Shown here: positions 16,955 through 23,674 of the stretch, piece by piece
How positions within the stretch are numbered: the first letter of the stretch is position 1
Layout: every line of letters begins with the position of its first letter
From: Butyrivibrio sp. FCS014
GTDB taxonomy: Bacteria; Bacillota; Clostridia; Lachnospirales; Lachnospiraceae
Assembly: GCF_000526935.1 (NCBI RefSeq)
Contig: NZ_JAHA01000010.1
Span: forward strand, 78,374 to 142,373
Length of the DNA: 64,000 nucleotides
Reading direction: 5' to 3'
Notes under the pieces: model-generated
What the model saw: the letters and a program-made list of their open reading frames with translations, nothing else
Told to the model about the DNA's origin: nothing
Database searches by the model: none
Translations under genes and position numbers: made by a program

Positions 16955-18235
16955 CTATACATAATTAGTAAGCCAGTTTTTTACCTGGTCAAAATTATTA
17001 ACATTTAAATCGAGTAATCCTTGAATAACCTGGCATACGGTAGAAGCATTCTCTATCATTATGATAACAAAAACATTATTCAATTTTGAAATACATTCAG
17101 GAGAATCACAAGGGATACCAATTTCTGTCAGACGGCCCCATTTCTCAGGGTTACTGTCTACCACAAGCTTAACACTTGTATTCTCTATTACAATTGGTGC
17201 CAGTTCATGAAAACACTTACCCGTCCCCCACAGTATGGTATTCATATCAGAATTCCATTTTGACCTTTCAGACACACTACTGGATAATCGCTTTCTCACA
17301 GCATTATGCAAACCGATTGAATTTATATCATTATCCAACGATATCCAATCATTATTCGAAGGATGGCAATCAAAATACCTTGGGCTATTTCTAAGTGCAA
17401 ATTCTGCATCTGTTTCCATAAGCGTAAATGTTTCCGAATTGATTTTGTCCAGCATTTTCAGCCCTTTTTCAGTCTGTACATATATGATTGAAACGCCATT
17501 AGGGTTATACTCGTTCATTCTTCCATCACATCCCCAATAGTCTCCGATCGTTATGTCCGCATATCTGTTTTTCTTTTTGAATCTGCACTCGTAGCATGTT
17601 CTTTTTTTATAATTCAAAAAAGCATAACCATAAGCAGTATCATAGAATGGGACAATATGCTCTTCACCATTTTCAAATGAAGCCCAAATATATAATGGGA
17701 CCCATCCATCTCTCTTGTTCCGAACCGAAAAAGATACAATTTTTGAATTATGTACTGCTTCGATATGTTTTATATAATTCTCGTGTACTCGTTCACCTGT
17801 CACACCATCGCACAGCAGTTCAACTGTAAATAGCTCTTTTGTGTCTACCTTTCTTACTTCTAGCCACTTTTTAACAGCAGCCACGTCACAGCTCAAGCCA
17901 ATAAACAATACTTTTCTTCCAGTATCAACGTCTTTTTGTACTGCCTCATAAATTGGAACGATTTCATCACCATAGGCAACTTTTTTTTCTACAAAAACAT
18001 ATTTACTGCCCTTTAATCTATCCAATTCTGTTTTTTTACTCACCCGAAGATAATGGGCCGAATAAAAATCATCCGAATATGTTGCTCCGTATACTACTCC
18101 ACCAGTCTCGATAACCATAGATGATAATTCGGTAGCCACTCCACCGGATGACGATTGCAAAAGCAAATTGTCATCTTTGTAAAAGCCTGCAAATGCTGCT
18201 AAAATATTGGTTTGTTCTAAATATTGATGATCCAT
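16955..18235 (-). CDS. FrhB/FdhB-like (coenzyme F420 hydrogenase beta subunit family) protein with C-terminal Rossmann-like domain
   Basis: The 426 residues begin with the FrhB-type block QSSSGGVATELSSMVIETGGVVYGA, followed by LKGSKYVF, a cysteine motif LSCDVAAVKKW and a second Cys pair CYECRFKKKNRYADITIGDYWG. The family binds flavin and iron-sulfur in hydrogenases, but copies in polysaccharide clusters beside pyruvyltransferases are thought to act on glycans by an undefined redox step. The last 90 residues (NTILWGTGKCFHELAPIV...KWGRLTEIGIPC) are the nucleotide-binding-like appendage found across this cluster. It ends within the leader of the pyruvyltransferase gene. Confidence 0.8.
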   Translation of the reverse strand: MDHQYLEQTNILAAFAGFYKDDNLLLQSSSGGVATELSSMVIETGGVVYGATYSDDFYSAHYLRVSKKTELDRLKGSKYVFVEKKVAYGDEIVPIYEAVQKDVDTGRKVLFIGLSCDVAAVKKWLEVRKVDTKELFTVELLCDGVTGERVHENYIKHIEAVHNSKIVSFSVRNKRDGWVPLYIWASFENGEEHIVPFYDTAYGYAFLNYKKRTCYECRFKKKNRYADITIGDYWGCDGRMNEYNPNGVSIIYVQTEKGLKMLDKINSETFTLMETDAEFALRNSPRYFDCHPSNNDWISLDNDINSIGLHNAVRKRLSSSVSERSKWNSDMNTILWGTGKCFHELAPIVIENTSVKLVVDSNPEKWGRLTEIGIPCDSPECISKLNNVFVIIMIENASTVCQVIQGLLDLNVNNFDQVKNWLTNYV

Positions 18236-18249
18236 TTCATCTCCGCTAA

Positions 18250-19281
18250 TTATTTATTGGATACAAAACTTAGAAAATCCGAAATTCCAAATAATTCATT
18301 CTCACAAACCACTTCACCGTCAATAACACTGTTTGAATCATTCTTTACTGCAAAATTCTTTATCGCTTCCTCATGTAATTCTAAAAGGTCTGTGTGCCTT
18401 AGTCCATCTTTAATCCATGTATATTCATTATTATACCGCAAATAATGTATCTTATTATCGATAATGTTATAAAAAAAATATGCAGGCTCTCTTTCACCTT
18501 CATCTTTTGCTTTATCGCAATCAATCACAATAGTTTCATTATCGCGATTGACATAAACTTTATTTTGTACCGCGATAATACCTCTGTTAATGCCTCCATT
18601 ACTTGTATGTATTTCAACTTTACCCATAAGAGTTTTCCCATCCCAGAGAACTACTCTTTTCTCATCTTTTCTGGGTAATAGCCAGAACTTTTTTCCATCC
18701 CATGCTATTCCCGAATATCCATCACAATTCGCACCTACCTTTTTCCATTCATACGTTTCTCTGGTCATATCAAATGCTAAGACATAGTCTCCCCCACAAT
18801 ATGCTGCATAAAGCATATGATCAAAACAAACAACATCCGCCCTAAAAAAGGTACTGTTACATATTCCTTTTGTTTTGTCTTCAATATCGATGTATTTTAT
18901 TTCATATGTCAGAATATTAAGAATTATCACTCTCCTATACTTACTAGGAAGCAGATACAATTTGCTACCTTTCCGTATAGCCCTCATAAATTTGTATTTG
19001 CAATCCTCATCATCAATTCTAATACCATGCCAATTGCGATTATCGATGTCAAAGATCCATATTTTTTTTGCATTTAATGGTATCATTACAATTGTATTAT
19101 TTATATGAAGCATCTGAGAAACTAATGATTCTGCATTCAGTCTTTCATCAGGAATACATCCAATTATTTCACATTTATTATCTACAGTAGATCTTATAAG
19201 CATGTTAAACTCATTACTGATATAGTAATAATCATTCCCAACATGTAGAACGTCATAAGAAGTCATCTTCTTTTTTTTCAT
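18250..19281 (-). CDS. Hypothetical beta-propeller-like protein
   Basis: The start is the ATG at 19281 with GGAGG 5 bases upstream; the longer frame begins at a TTG overlapping that site. The 343 residues have no signal peptide. They contain six or so repeated beta-blade-like units of the pattern hydrophobic-x-x-K-x-W/Y-hydrophobic-x-D (KKIWIFDIDNRNWHGI, YVLAFDMTRETYEWKKV, GKKFWLLPRKDEKRVVLWDG, NKVYVNRDNETIVIDCD), as in Kelch-like or YncE-like propellers. Function is unknown. It opens the glycan gene run and ends 14 bases before the FrhB-like gene, so it may bind a glycan or a partner enzyme. Confidence 0.6.
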   Translation of the reverse strand: MKKKKMTSYDVLHVGNDYYYISNEFNMLIRSTVDNKCEIIGCIPDERLNAESLVSQMLHINNTIVMIPLNAKKIWIFDIDNRNWHGIRIDDEDCKYKFMRAIRKGSKLYLLPSKYRRVIILNILTYEIKYIDIEDKTKGICNSTFFRADVVCFDHMLYAAYCGGDYVLAFDMTRETYEWKKVGANCDGYSGIAWDGKKFWLLPRKDEKRVVLWDGKTLMGKVEIHTSNGGINRGIIAVQNKVYVNRDNETIVIDCDKAKDEGEREPAYFFYNIIDNKIHYLRYNNEYTWIKDGLRHTDLLELHEEAIKNFAVKNDSNSVIDGEVVCENELFGISDFLSFVSNK

Positions 19282-19300
19282 ATTTTCCTCCAAACGCAGA

Positions 19301-19351
19301 ACACACCTGCAAAATGAAAAGAATTACGATTCCTCCAAATTGCAGGTGTGC
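19301..19351. other. Long-loop inverted repeat in the leader of the propeller-like gene
   Basis: CACACCTGCA and TGCAGGTGTG form a perfect 10-bp stem around a loop of about 29 bases. No T-run follows, so it is unlikely to be a terminator. The loop contains a second GGAGGAA like that used by the next gene. Confidence 0.4.
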
Positions 19352-19406
19352 CAAATAACTAATTCAATTTACTTTACGTCCTGTGCCCAAACAATCTAAT
19401 TACATT

Positions 19407-20603
19407 TTAGTTTCCAGCAACTATAGGAATCTCAACAACAGTATCATCGCTAAATGTCAGGACAAATTTCTTATACTTTGTATTGTCTAAGAGAACTTCT
19501 TTTCCACTAACAATAGCAAAGGTATTGTTTGTATAAGTATACTGTGTAGTTACTGAGAGTGCAACCTCACTGTCATCAACCTTTATAACCTTTACGGAGG
19601 TCAACGTAGCTTCAGCATCAATTCCACCTATAACTGCTGACTTAGCACTTGTACTCATGGATTCTGGTGTAACTGTAGGGCCTGCAGGAGTAGCCGGCTC
19701 TGTTGTAATCTGATTAAATCCACCATTCTCATAGTCTGTTTCTGTTCCGTCTGCATCGTCAACTTCATATGTAGGAGTGATCTTTATAGCAGAAAGCTTT
19801 GCCTTTGTCCAATCTGCATTTGTGTTCATAGCTCCTACAAATGTGAATCCTACAATGCTTCCAAGAGTCTTGGGCTGAACCATATCAGCCATATCAGCTG
19901 ATGTAGTGCCAAAATCAAGCACTGCGTCAGCTGTCAACTCATAAACAGCCTTGTTAAGCTTGTATGCAATAGAAGCATTACCATCATCATCGCCGGGCAT
20001 AAAGGCCTGTAATCCACCTTCAGCAGCTGTCATGTCTACATCTGAAAGCAAAGCTGAAGTTACTGTACTTTTGTGCTCCGAATCCACCGTAAATGCGACC
20101 TCAGAAGCATCATCTGCTTTATATCCTTTAGTCACTGCTGCAGCTGCAGGTGCAACAGCAAGATACAGCTTGTACTCACCAAACTCTGCTCCATCGGCAT
20201 TCTCAGCTGACTTCGCTGTAGCCTTCTCTTCAGAATCTACAAAAATAACATCACCGCCATTATCACCGGCGGTTCCTTCTGCCGCAAAACTAACTGTAAC
20301 CTTCCTGTTCATTGTTGCCATGGAAGATATACCATAATTCAGTGAAACTATCTGTGAATTTGATTTAACTGCATCATCTCCCGTGCCTCTTATTGTAAAA
20401 TCCCAGCCCTGAGGGTTGAATGAAACTTTAACAGCTGTAGGTACAGTAAGTGTTTCAAAACTATAAGCTACGATGTTACCGGCACCTTCTGTTGTAGTTG
20501 CCGGAGTGGTGGGGGCAGGATCTTCCGCAAAAGCTGTGATGGGTGATGCTACGATCATTGTTGCGCTGCAAAGAATTGCTACTACTTTCTTAAAATTAAC
20601 CAT
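19407..20603 (-). CDS. Secreted beta-rich surface protein
   Basis: The 398 residues begin with a signal peptide (MVNFKKVVAILCSATMIVAS...AFA) and AAGGAGG stands about 8 bases before the ATG. After a Thr/Pro/Ala linker, a domain begins VAYSFETLTVPTAVKVSFNP, typical of secreted Firmicutes surface proteins with immunoglobulin-like folds. Low-complexity Ala/Asp/Glu segments and a Pro-Thr linker (TTEPATPAGPTVTPES) precede a small C-terminal beta domain ending VVEIPIVAGN. No LPxTG motif or transmembrane anchor is visible. It lies 28 bases after the membrane-anchored protein gene, so the two form an operon and probably act together at the cell surface. I recognise no named family. Confidence 0.7.
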   Translation of the reverse strand: MVNFKKVVAILCSATMIVASPITAFAEDPAPTTPATTTEGAGNIVAYSFETLTVPTAVKVSFNPQGWDFTIRGTGDDAVKSNSQIVSLNYGISSMATMNRKVTVSFAAEGTAGDNGGDVIFVDSEEKATAKSAENADGAEFGEYKLYLAVAPAAAAVTKGYKADDASEVAFTVDSEHKSTVTSALLSDVDMTAAEGGLQAFMPGDDDGNASIAYKLNKAVYELTADAVLDFGTTSADMADMVQPKTLGSIVGFTFVGAMNTNADWTKAKLSAIKITPTYEVDDADGTETDYENGGFNQITTEPATPAGPTVTPESMSTSAKSAVIGGIDAEATLTSVKVIKVDDSEVALSVTTQYTYTNNTFAIVSGKEVLLDNTKYKKFVLTFSDDTVVEIPIVAGN

Positions 20604-20631
20604 GATAAATTTCCTCCTTGAAATTTAAAAT

Positions 20632-21210
20632 TTAGTTTCCAACTTTGATTTTAATTACGAACCCTGCTGAACTGATTTCTTCCTGACTTTCCTCGTCCTT
20701 CAAAAGAGTGTACATGACTGTTGCTTTATATGTACCCGGATCAAGCGATTTATCAAGTGCAATGTTCGTAATTTCTGAGTCAACAGGAAGTACCGGGGAA
20801 GAATAAACCTTCTCACCCGTATCCTTCAGAATAACGTCAAAGTATATCGGATGTGTATTATTCTTACTGTTAGCCACATACGCGTCTTTGGACGGCTGAG
20901 TAGTATCATCAAAAGACCATGTCATAGACATGTTACATTCGAACATTCCCTCAGCAACTGCACTGCGCATATCCTCCATGACATTCGCAGCACTTTCCTG
21001 GTCTAGAATGACTCTCGACGGTTCTACTACTTCTCTGTTGCTCGGTGTGTTGTCGGCTTCCGATGCATTATCGGAACCGCCTGTGTTTCTCCCTAACAGG
21101 AAGGCTATGACTCCAACAAGGGCTACTATGATAACCAAAAAGACAATTATGATTATCAAACCTTTCTTTGATGATCCTGCCTGGTCATTACCGTTTCCAT
21201 TGTCAGACAT
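20632..21210 (-). CDS. Membrane-anchored extracytoplasmic protein, single TM
   Basis: The 192 residues start with a short Gly/Asn/Lys cytoplasmic tail and one transmembrane helix (GLIIIIVFLVIIVALVGVIA) with the C-terminus outside. The outer domain contains HPIYFDVILKDTGEKVYSSPVLP and LDPGTYKATVMYTLL, a pattern common in small surface proteins encoded beside secreted beta-rich proteins of Firmicutes. GGAGG lies before the ATG. It is the first gene of an operon with the secreted protein downstream, behind a leader of about 340 bases that has a sigma-28-type promoter and strong RNA structure. Function is unknown; a scaffold or anchor for the secreted partner is plausible. Confidence 0.7.
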   Translation of the reverse strand: MSDNGNGNDQAGSSKKGLIIIIVFLVIIVALVGVIAFLLGRNTGGSDNASEADNTPSNREVVEPSRVILDQESAANVMEDMRSAVAEGMFECNMSMTWSFDDTTQPSKDAYVANSKNNTHPIYFDVILKDTGEKVYSSPVLPVDSEITNIALDKSLDPGTYKATVMYTLLKDEESQEEISSAGFVIKIKVGN

Positions 21211-21299
21211 CTTTTTTGTTACCTCCTTATCCTATCTGGGCGAAACAGATAATATTCAGTTGTATTGTTTATAGTTCTGTAAATCTTACAGGGTCTTAG

Positions 21300-21510
21300 C
21301 AGCCTTTTTTCCGGACAACCTCATAACTGAGGCCCAGCAATATCCGAATCCAAATGCGCGATTTCTTTTGCCCTGTATGTCCGATGTCACTTAAACAGGT
21401 GGTTCTCTAACCTCCCGGTTAAGTGGCTTATTATGATCCTCTGTTTCTAACCACATCGGCATCACCCCACTTCCGATATCCTCTTCGCACTCGCAACAAG
21501 TTTCGCCGTA
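21300..21510 (-). ncRNA. Candidate structured leader RNA
   Basis: On the minus strand, nested helices can form: CCGATGT with ACATCGG (21453-21459 with 21381-21387), then directly inside CACTTAA with TTAAGTG (21419-21425 with 21388-21394), and an inner GGTT/AACC hairpin around 21396-21418. Further downstream are CCTCAGTTATGAGG and CTGTAA/TTACAG hairpins. No open frame covers it. The purine-rich stretch GAAGTGGGGTGATGCCG and the compact nested fold suggest a conserved noncoding RNA. The raiA RNA class came to mind, but I cannot confirm it by eye. It could be an independent RNA or a cis-acting leader of the surface-protein operon. Confidence 0.45.
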
Positions 21511-21555
21511 CTTATTTTTTGGCAAATTAAGTCTATCAATAGGAGCTCAAATGAT

Positions 21556-21582
21556 ATATCGGTCACTCACGGTAAAACTTTA
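21556..21582 (-). promoter_or_regulatory. Sigma-28-type promoter of the leader RNA and surface-protein pair
   Basis: TAAA, exactly 15 bases, then ACCGATAT matches the flagellar sigma consensus with one change. The spacing equals that of the flagellin, flaG and flgM promoters in this window. Start of transcription would be near 21549. Confidence 0.7.
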
Positions 21583-21668
21583 GTCCAATTTTTTTATTTT
21601 TGGATATCTTGATTACTACCCTACCGGTGCTGCAAATGGACTCAAAATTTCACTTTTAGCGTAGAGAC

Positions 21669-21677
21669 ATTGTAGCA
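21669..21677 (-). promoter_or_regulatory. Possible extended -10 promoter
   Basis: TGCTACAAT on the minus strand is an extended -10 hexamer in very AT-rich DNA upstream of the sigma-28 site. No convincing -35 is present. It could give a second, vegetative start for the same leader. Confidence 0.3.
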
Positions 21678-21774
21678 CTATATTATAAACAAAAAATAAA
21701 ATAGAGATTAAAAGATTGGGGATTATTAGATTTTGCAGGGATTAATTTCACGGAAAGATTCAAATTCTGAAATT

Positions 21775-21963
21775 TTATTTAAAAATGCGCTGCCACTTGG
21801 GACGGTTCTCAGTGGCACACTTTTCATCCTGCTTAATCCATTTCCTGAGTGCTGCATCAGAGACATTATTAGCTCTGCAGAAATCACTCATCTTGATTGT
21901 TGGATTGCTTTTGTACTGCTTAACAAGGAACTCTTTCTCTAGTGGATTTAGATGTTTAGACAT
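21775..21963 (-). pseudogene. Truncated IS transposase orfA-type helix-turn-helix protein
   Basis: The 62-residue frame encodes LNPLEKEFLVKQYKSNPTIK, then FCRANNVSDAALRKWIKQDE, an N-terminal helix-turn-helix of IS3-like orfA transposases. The normal chain would continue, but here the frame runs into a copy of the GGGACGGTTC palindromic repeat and ends. No catalytic orfB follows. It is therefore an insertion-sequence remnant cut by the repeat. Inverted repeats lie just upstream at 21968-22045. Confidence 0.65.
21789..21821. repeat. GGGACGGTTC-family repeat, copy 8
   Basis: TGCCACTTGGGACGGTTCTC followed by AGTGGCA is a palindromic copy with 7-base arms, inside the truncated transposase frame. 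Confidence 0.75.
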
Positions 21964-21967
21964 AATT

Positions 21968-22045
21968 AAAGTGGACTCCTTTCTGGTAGAGCATCTCCCT
22001 TATATTTTATATAGGGTAATTTTTCTACCATTCCGTGTCCACTTT
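21968..22045. repeat. Inverted repeat pair, IS-end or miniature element
   Basis: The left arm AAAGTGGACTCCTTTCTGGTAGA and, in reverse complement, the right arm AAAGTGGACACGGAATGGTAGA are inverted repeats about 78 bases apart edge to edge. A second short dyad (CCCTTATA / ATAGGG) lies between them. They flank the start of the transposase remnant. Confidence 0.55.
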
Positions 22046-22102
22046 TAGAGTAGCATCAGACTTGCAGGACTTGTAGGACTGTAGGAACTACCAATAAATT
22101 TT

Positions 22103-22134
22103 AATTCGATTAACCGAATCCGATTTATCGAATT
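22103..22134. promoter_or_regulatory. Dyad operator candidate before a broken XRE regulator
   Basis: AATTCGAT and ATCGAATT are perfect inverted half-sites, and ATTCGATTAACCGAAT between them forms a second, overlapping dyad. The position just upstream of a helix-turn-helix gene suggests an autoregulatory site. Confidence 0.45.
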
Positions 22135-22148
22135 ACATTGGAGGCATT

Positions 22149-22470
22149 ATGTAGATAGGTTCTAAAGCTTTTTCAATATTGAAGGAAAGAGGGATTTCTC
22201 AGAAAGAGTTTTCCAGGATGACCGGTATTGCGGAGAGCACCATCTGCGATTGGAAGAGGAAAGGTTTTAATCCTTCTTCCGGAAAAATCAGCCATTTGTA
22301 AAGCACTTGATATATCTCCGATTGAGCTGTTTTATGATGAGGATATTCCCAAGAAGGAATCGCCACAATTTTCATCTATAGAAACCTTAAGGGATAGATA
22401 TAAGGTAAATTCTGTACGTGCATTGCCTGAGATATTAGAGCGGATAGAGCTCAATATTATTGAAGAATAA
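22149..22470 (+). pseudogene. XRE-family regulator, broken by a stop codon and a frameshift
   Basis: A GGAGG site precedes ATG at 22149, but codon 2 is TAG. The same frame then encodes SKAFSILKERGISQKEFSRM, then TGIAESTICDWKRKGFNPSS, a typical XRE helix-turn-helix. It stops at GKISHL, whereas the next frame continues with AICKALDISPIELFYDEDI, the usual end of this domain, to a stop at 22470. One lost base near 22295 explains the shift. Two lesions in a 107-codon gene argue for a pseudogene rather than recoding. The downstream frame starting ATG 22228 is not a gene of its own. Confidence 0.8.
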
Positions 22471-22518
22471 GAAAAATTATGGCGCAGCCCTATGATCTGG
22501 GCTGCGTCTTTTCTTTTA

Positions 22519-23202
22519 TCATTTCTTCAAATATCCAAAATCCATCTCCCTGACGGATTTAATTATCGTTGCATAATCTGCTTTCTGTCCGAATAAAAGT
22601 GTGGTTCCTAAAACAAACCCATCAATTCCATGCGGTGCATATTTTCGTATCTTATCAGCGCCACATGCTCCATCCCATATCAGTTTGAAATCCATTTTTT
22701 CGCGAAGTGTAATAAGCTGCTCGATCTTTTCTCCAACAAAAGGCAGAAACATCTGGCTGGCATTTCCGGGGTTAACCGCCATTACCAAAACGCGATCCAC
22801 AATACGAAGCATTTCTTTCACGGTTTCCACACTGGTTCCCGGATTTATGGCTATTCCGGGATGCATGCCACGATCCCTTATTTTCTTGATTGTGGCTGAT
22901 GGATGATATTCCGCTTCTGTATGAATGTACAAAGTGTCGCCCTTCCTTAAGGAATCAAGAAAGAGATCAATATTATTCCTGGGATGTTCTATCATAAGAT
23001 GTACATCCAGTGGAATTGTCGCGGTCTTAGCGATGTACGCCATATCATACAGCGACATGGCAAAGTTATTCACATAACGTCCATCCATTATGTCTATGTG
23101 AAAGGAGTCAATTCCTGCCGCTTCCAGGCTTTTTACCTCATCTTCAAGATGCCCGTAATCCGCACACATCATAGATGCAGTTAAAAAAAACTTATTCTCC
23201 AT
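22519..23202 (-). CDS. Ribulose-phosphate 3-epimerase family protein
   Basis: The 227 residues show a TIM-barrel epimerase: the family's SMMCADYGHLEDEVKSLEAAG start, FHIDIMDGRYVNNFAMS (metal His and Asp), PLDVHLMIEHP, AINPGTSVETV, VLVMAVNPG and DGACGADKIRKYAPHGIDGFVLGTTLLF near the end. The enzyme interconverts D-ribulose 5-phosphate and D-xylulose 5-phosphate, or allulose 6-phosphate in some members. In a cluster of LicD and CDP-glycerol-transferase-like genes it could feed a pentitol- or ketose-phosphate pathway for glycan building. It could also be a housekeeping copy. A small LicD-associated gene follows upstream in the same direction, 17 bases away. Confidence 0.85.
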   Translation of the reverse strand: MENKFFLTASMMCADYGHLEDEVKSLEAAGIDSFHIDIMDGRYVNNFAMSLYDMAYIAKTATIPLDVHLMIEHPRNNIDLFLDSLRKGDTLYIHTEAEYHPSATIKKIRDRGMHPGIAINPGTSVETVKEMLRIVDRVLVMAVNPGNASQMFLPFVGEKIEQLITLREKMDFKLIWDGACGADKIRKYAPHGIDGFVLGTTLLFGQKADYATIIKSVREMDFGYLKK

Positions 23203-23219
23203 TGCCAGTCCTCTCGTTC

Positions 23220-23585
23220 TTATACGTCAATATTCTGTATCATTACAGGTATATCCGCATTCTGAGCGTCATATATCAGATCACATACATCTCCATAGTA
23301 GCCATCACAACCAAGAAGAATCTCTCTTGCCTCAGATAAGGATTTGCTCCTATCCAGCTCTCCCCATCCTTCCCTAAGATATTTATCGACAATTTCCTTA
23401 TACTCATCTATAACGTCAGAGCTGTTAAGCTCCAGATATTTCAACATACCGGACCAGGGGTGCCATATCAGCTTTATGTTCTTCTCTGCTTTAAACACCT
23501 CAAGGTTTCGGTTTATTTTATTTATTGCATCCTTCCCTCTTGAAAGAAGCGGAAGAGCATCAGTGTAATAGAATATCTTCTTCAT
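23220..23585 (-). CDS. Stand-alone C-terminal domain of the LicD-associated transferase-like family
   Basis: The start at 23585 (MKKIFYYTDALPLLSRGKDA) is the first ATG; no strong ribosome site is visible. The 121 residues align by pattern with the C-terminal third of the protein at 35255-36259: KNIKLIWHPWSG matches DHVLIWRPYPA, then VIDEYKEIVDKYL matches LVDDYDNLISFYL, and GYYGDVCDLIYDAQNADIPVMIQN matches EYIGDECGVMELYKTTGKPA. It therefore looks like one domain of the CDP-glycerol-transferase-like proteins common in this island, encoded alone. It may be a gene fragment or a subunit that pairs with a LicD protein. Confidence 0.55.
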   Translation of the reverse strand: MKKIFYYTDALPLLSRGKDAINKINRNLEVFKAEKNIKLIWHPWSGMLKYLELNSSDVIDEYKEIVDKYLREGWGELDRSKSLSEAREILLGCDGYYGDVCDLIYDAQNADIPVMIQNIDV

Positions 23586-23674
23586 ATCGGCCGCCAAAAG
23601 TATACGTATTTAAGAATATTTTATCACAAAAAATGTACCAATTGTTGTGATATGATAAAAGTGAGGTGTTGTAA

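Noticed and set aside
21290..21510. Class I c-di-GMP (GEMM) riboswitch, suggested by CAGGGCAAA on the minus strand
   Set aside because: The tetraloop-receptor arms and the second conserved GACGCAAAGCC-type block are missing, and the main helices lie elsewhere. It was kept only as an unassigned structured RNA.
21290..21510. tmRNA, RNase P RNA, SRP RNA or 6S RNA
   Set aside because: None of their conserved ends or core motifs could be found.
22228..22470. Separate 80-codon gene downstream of the XRE start
   Set aside because: Only its second part matches the regulator; the first 20 codons are an out-of-frame reading of the helix-turn-helix.
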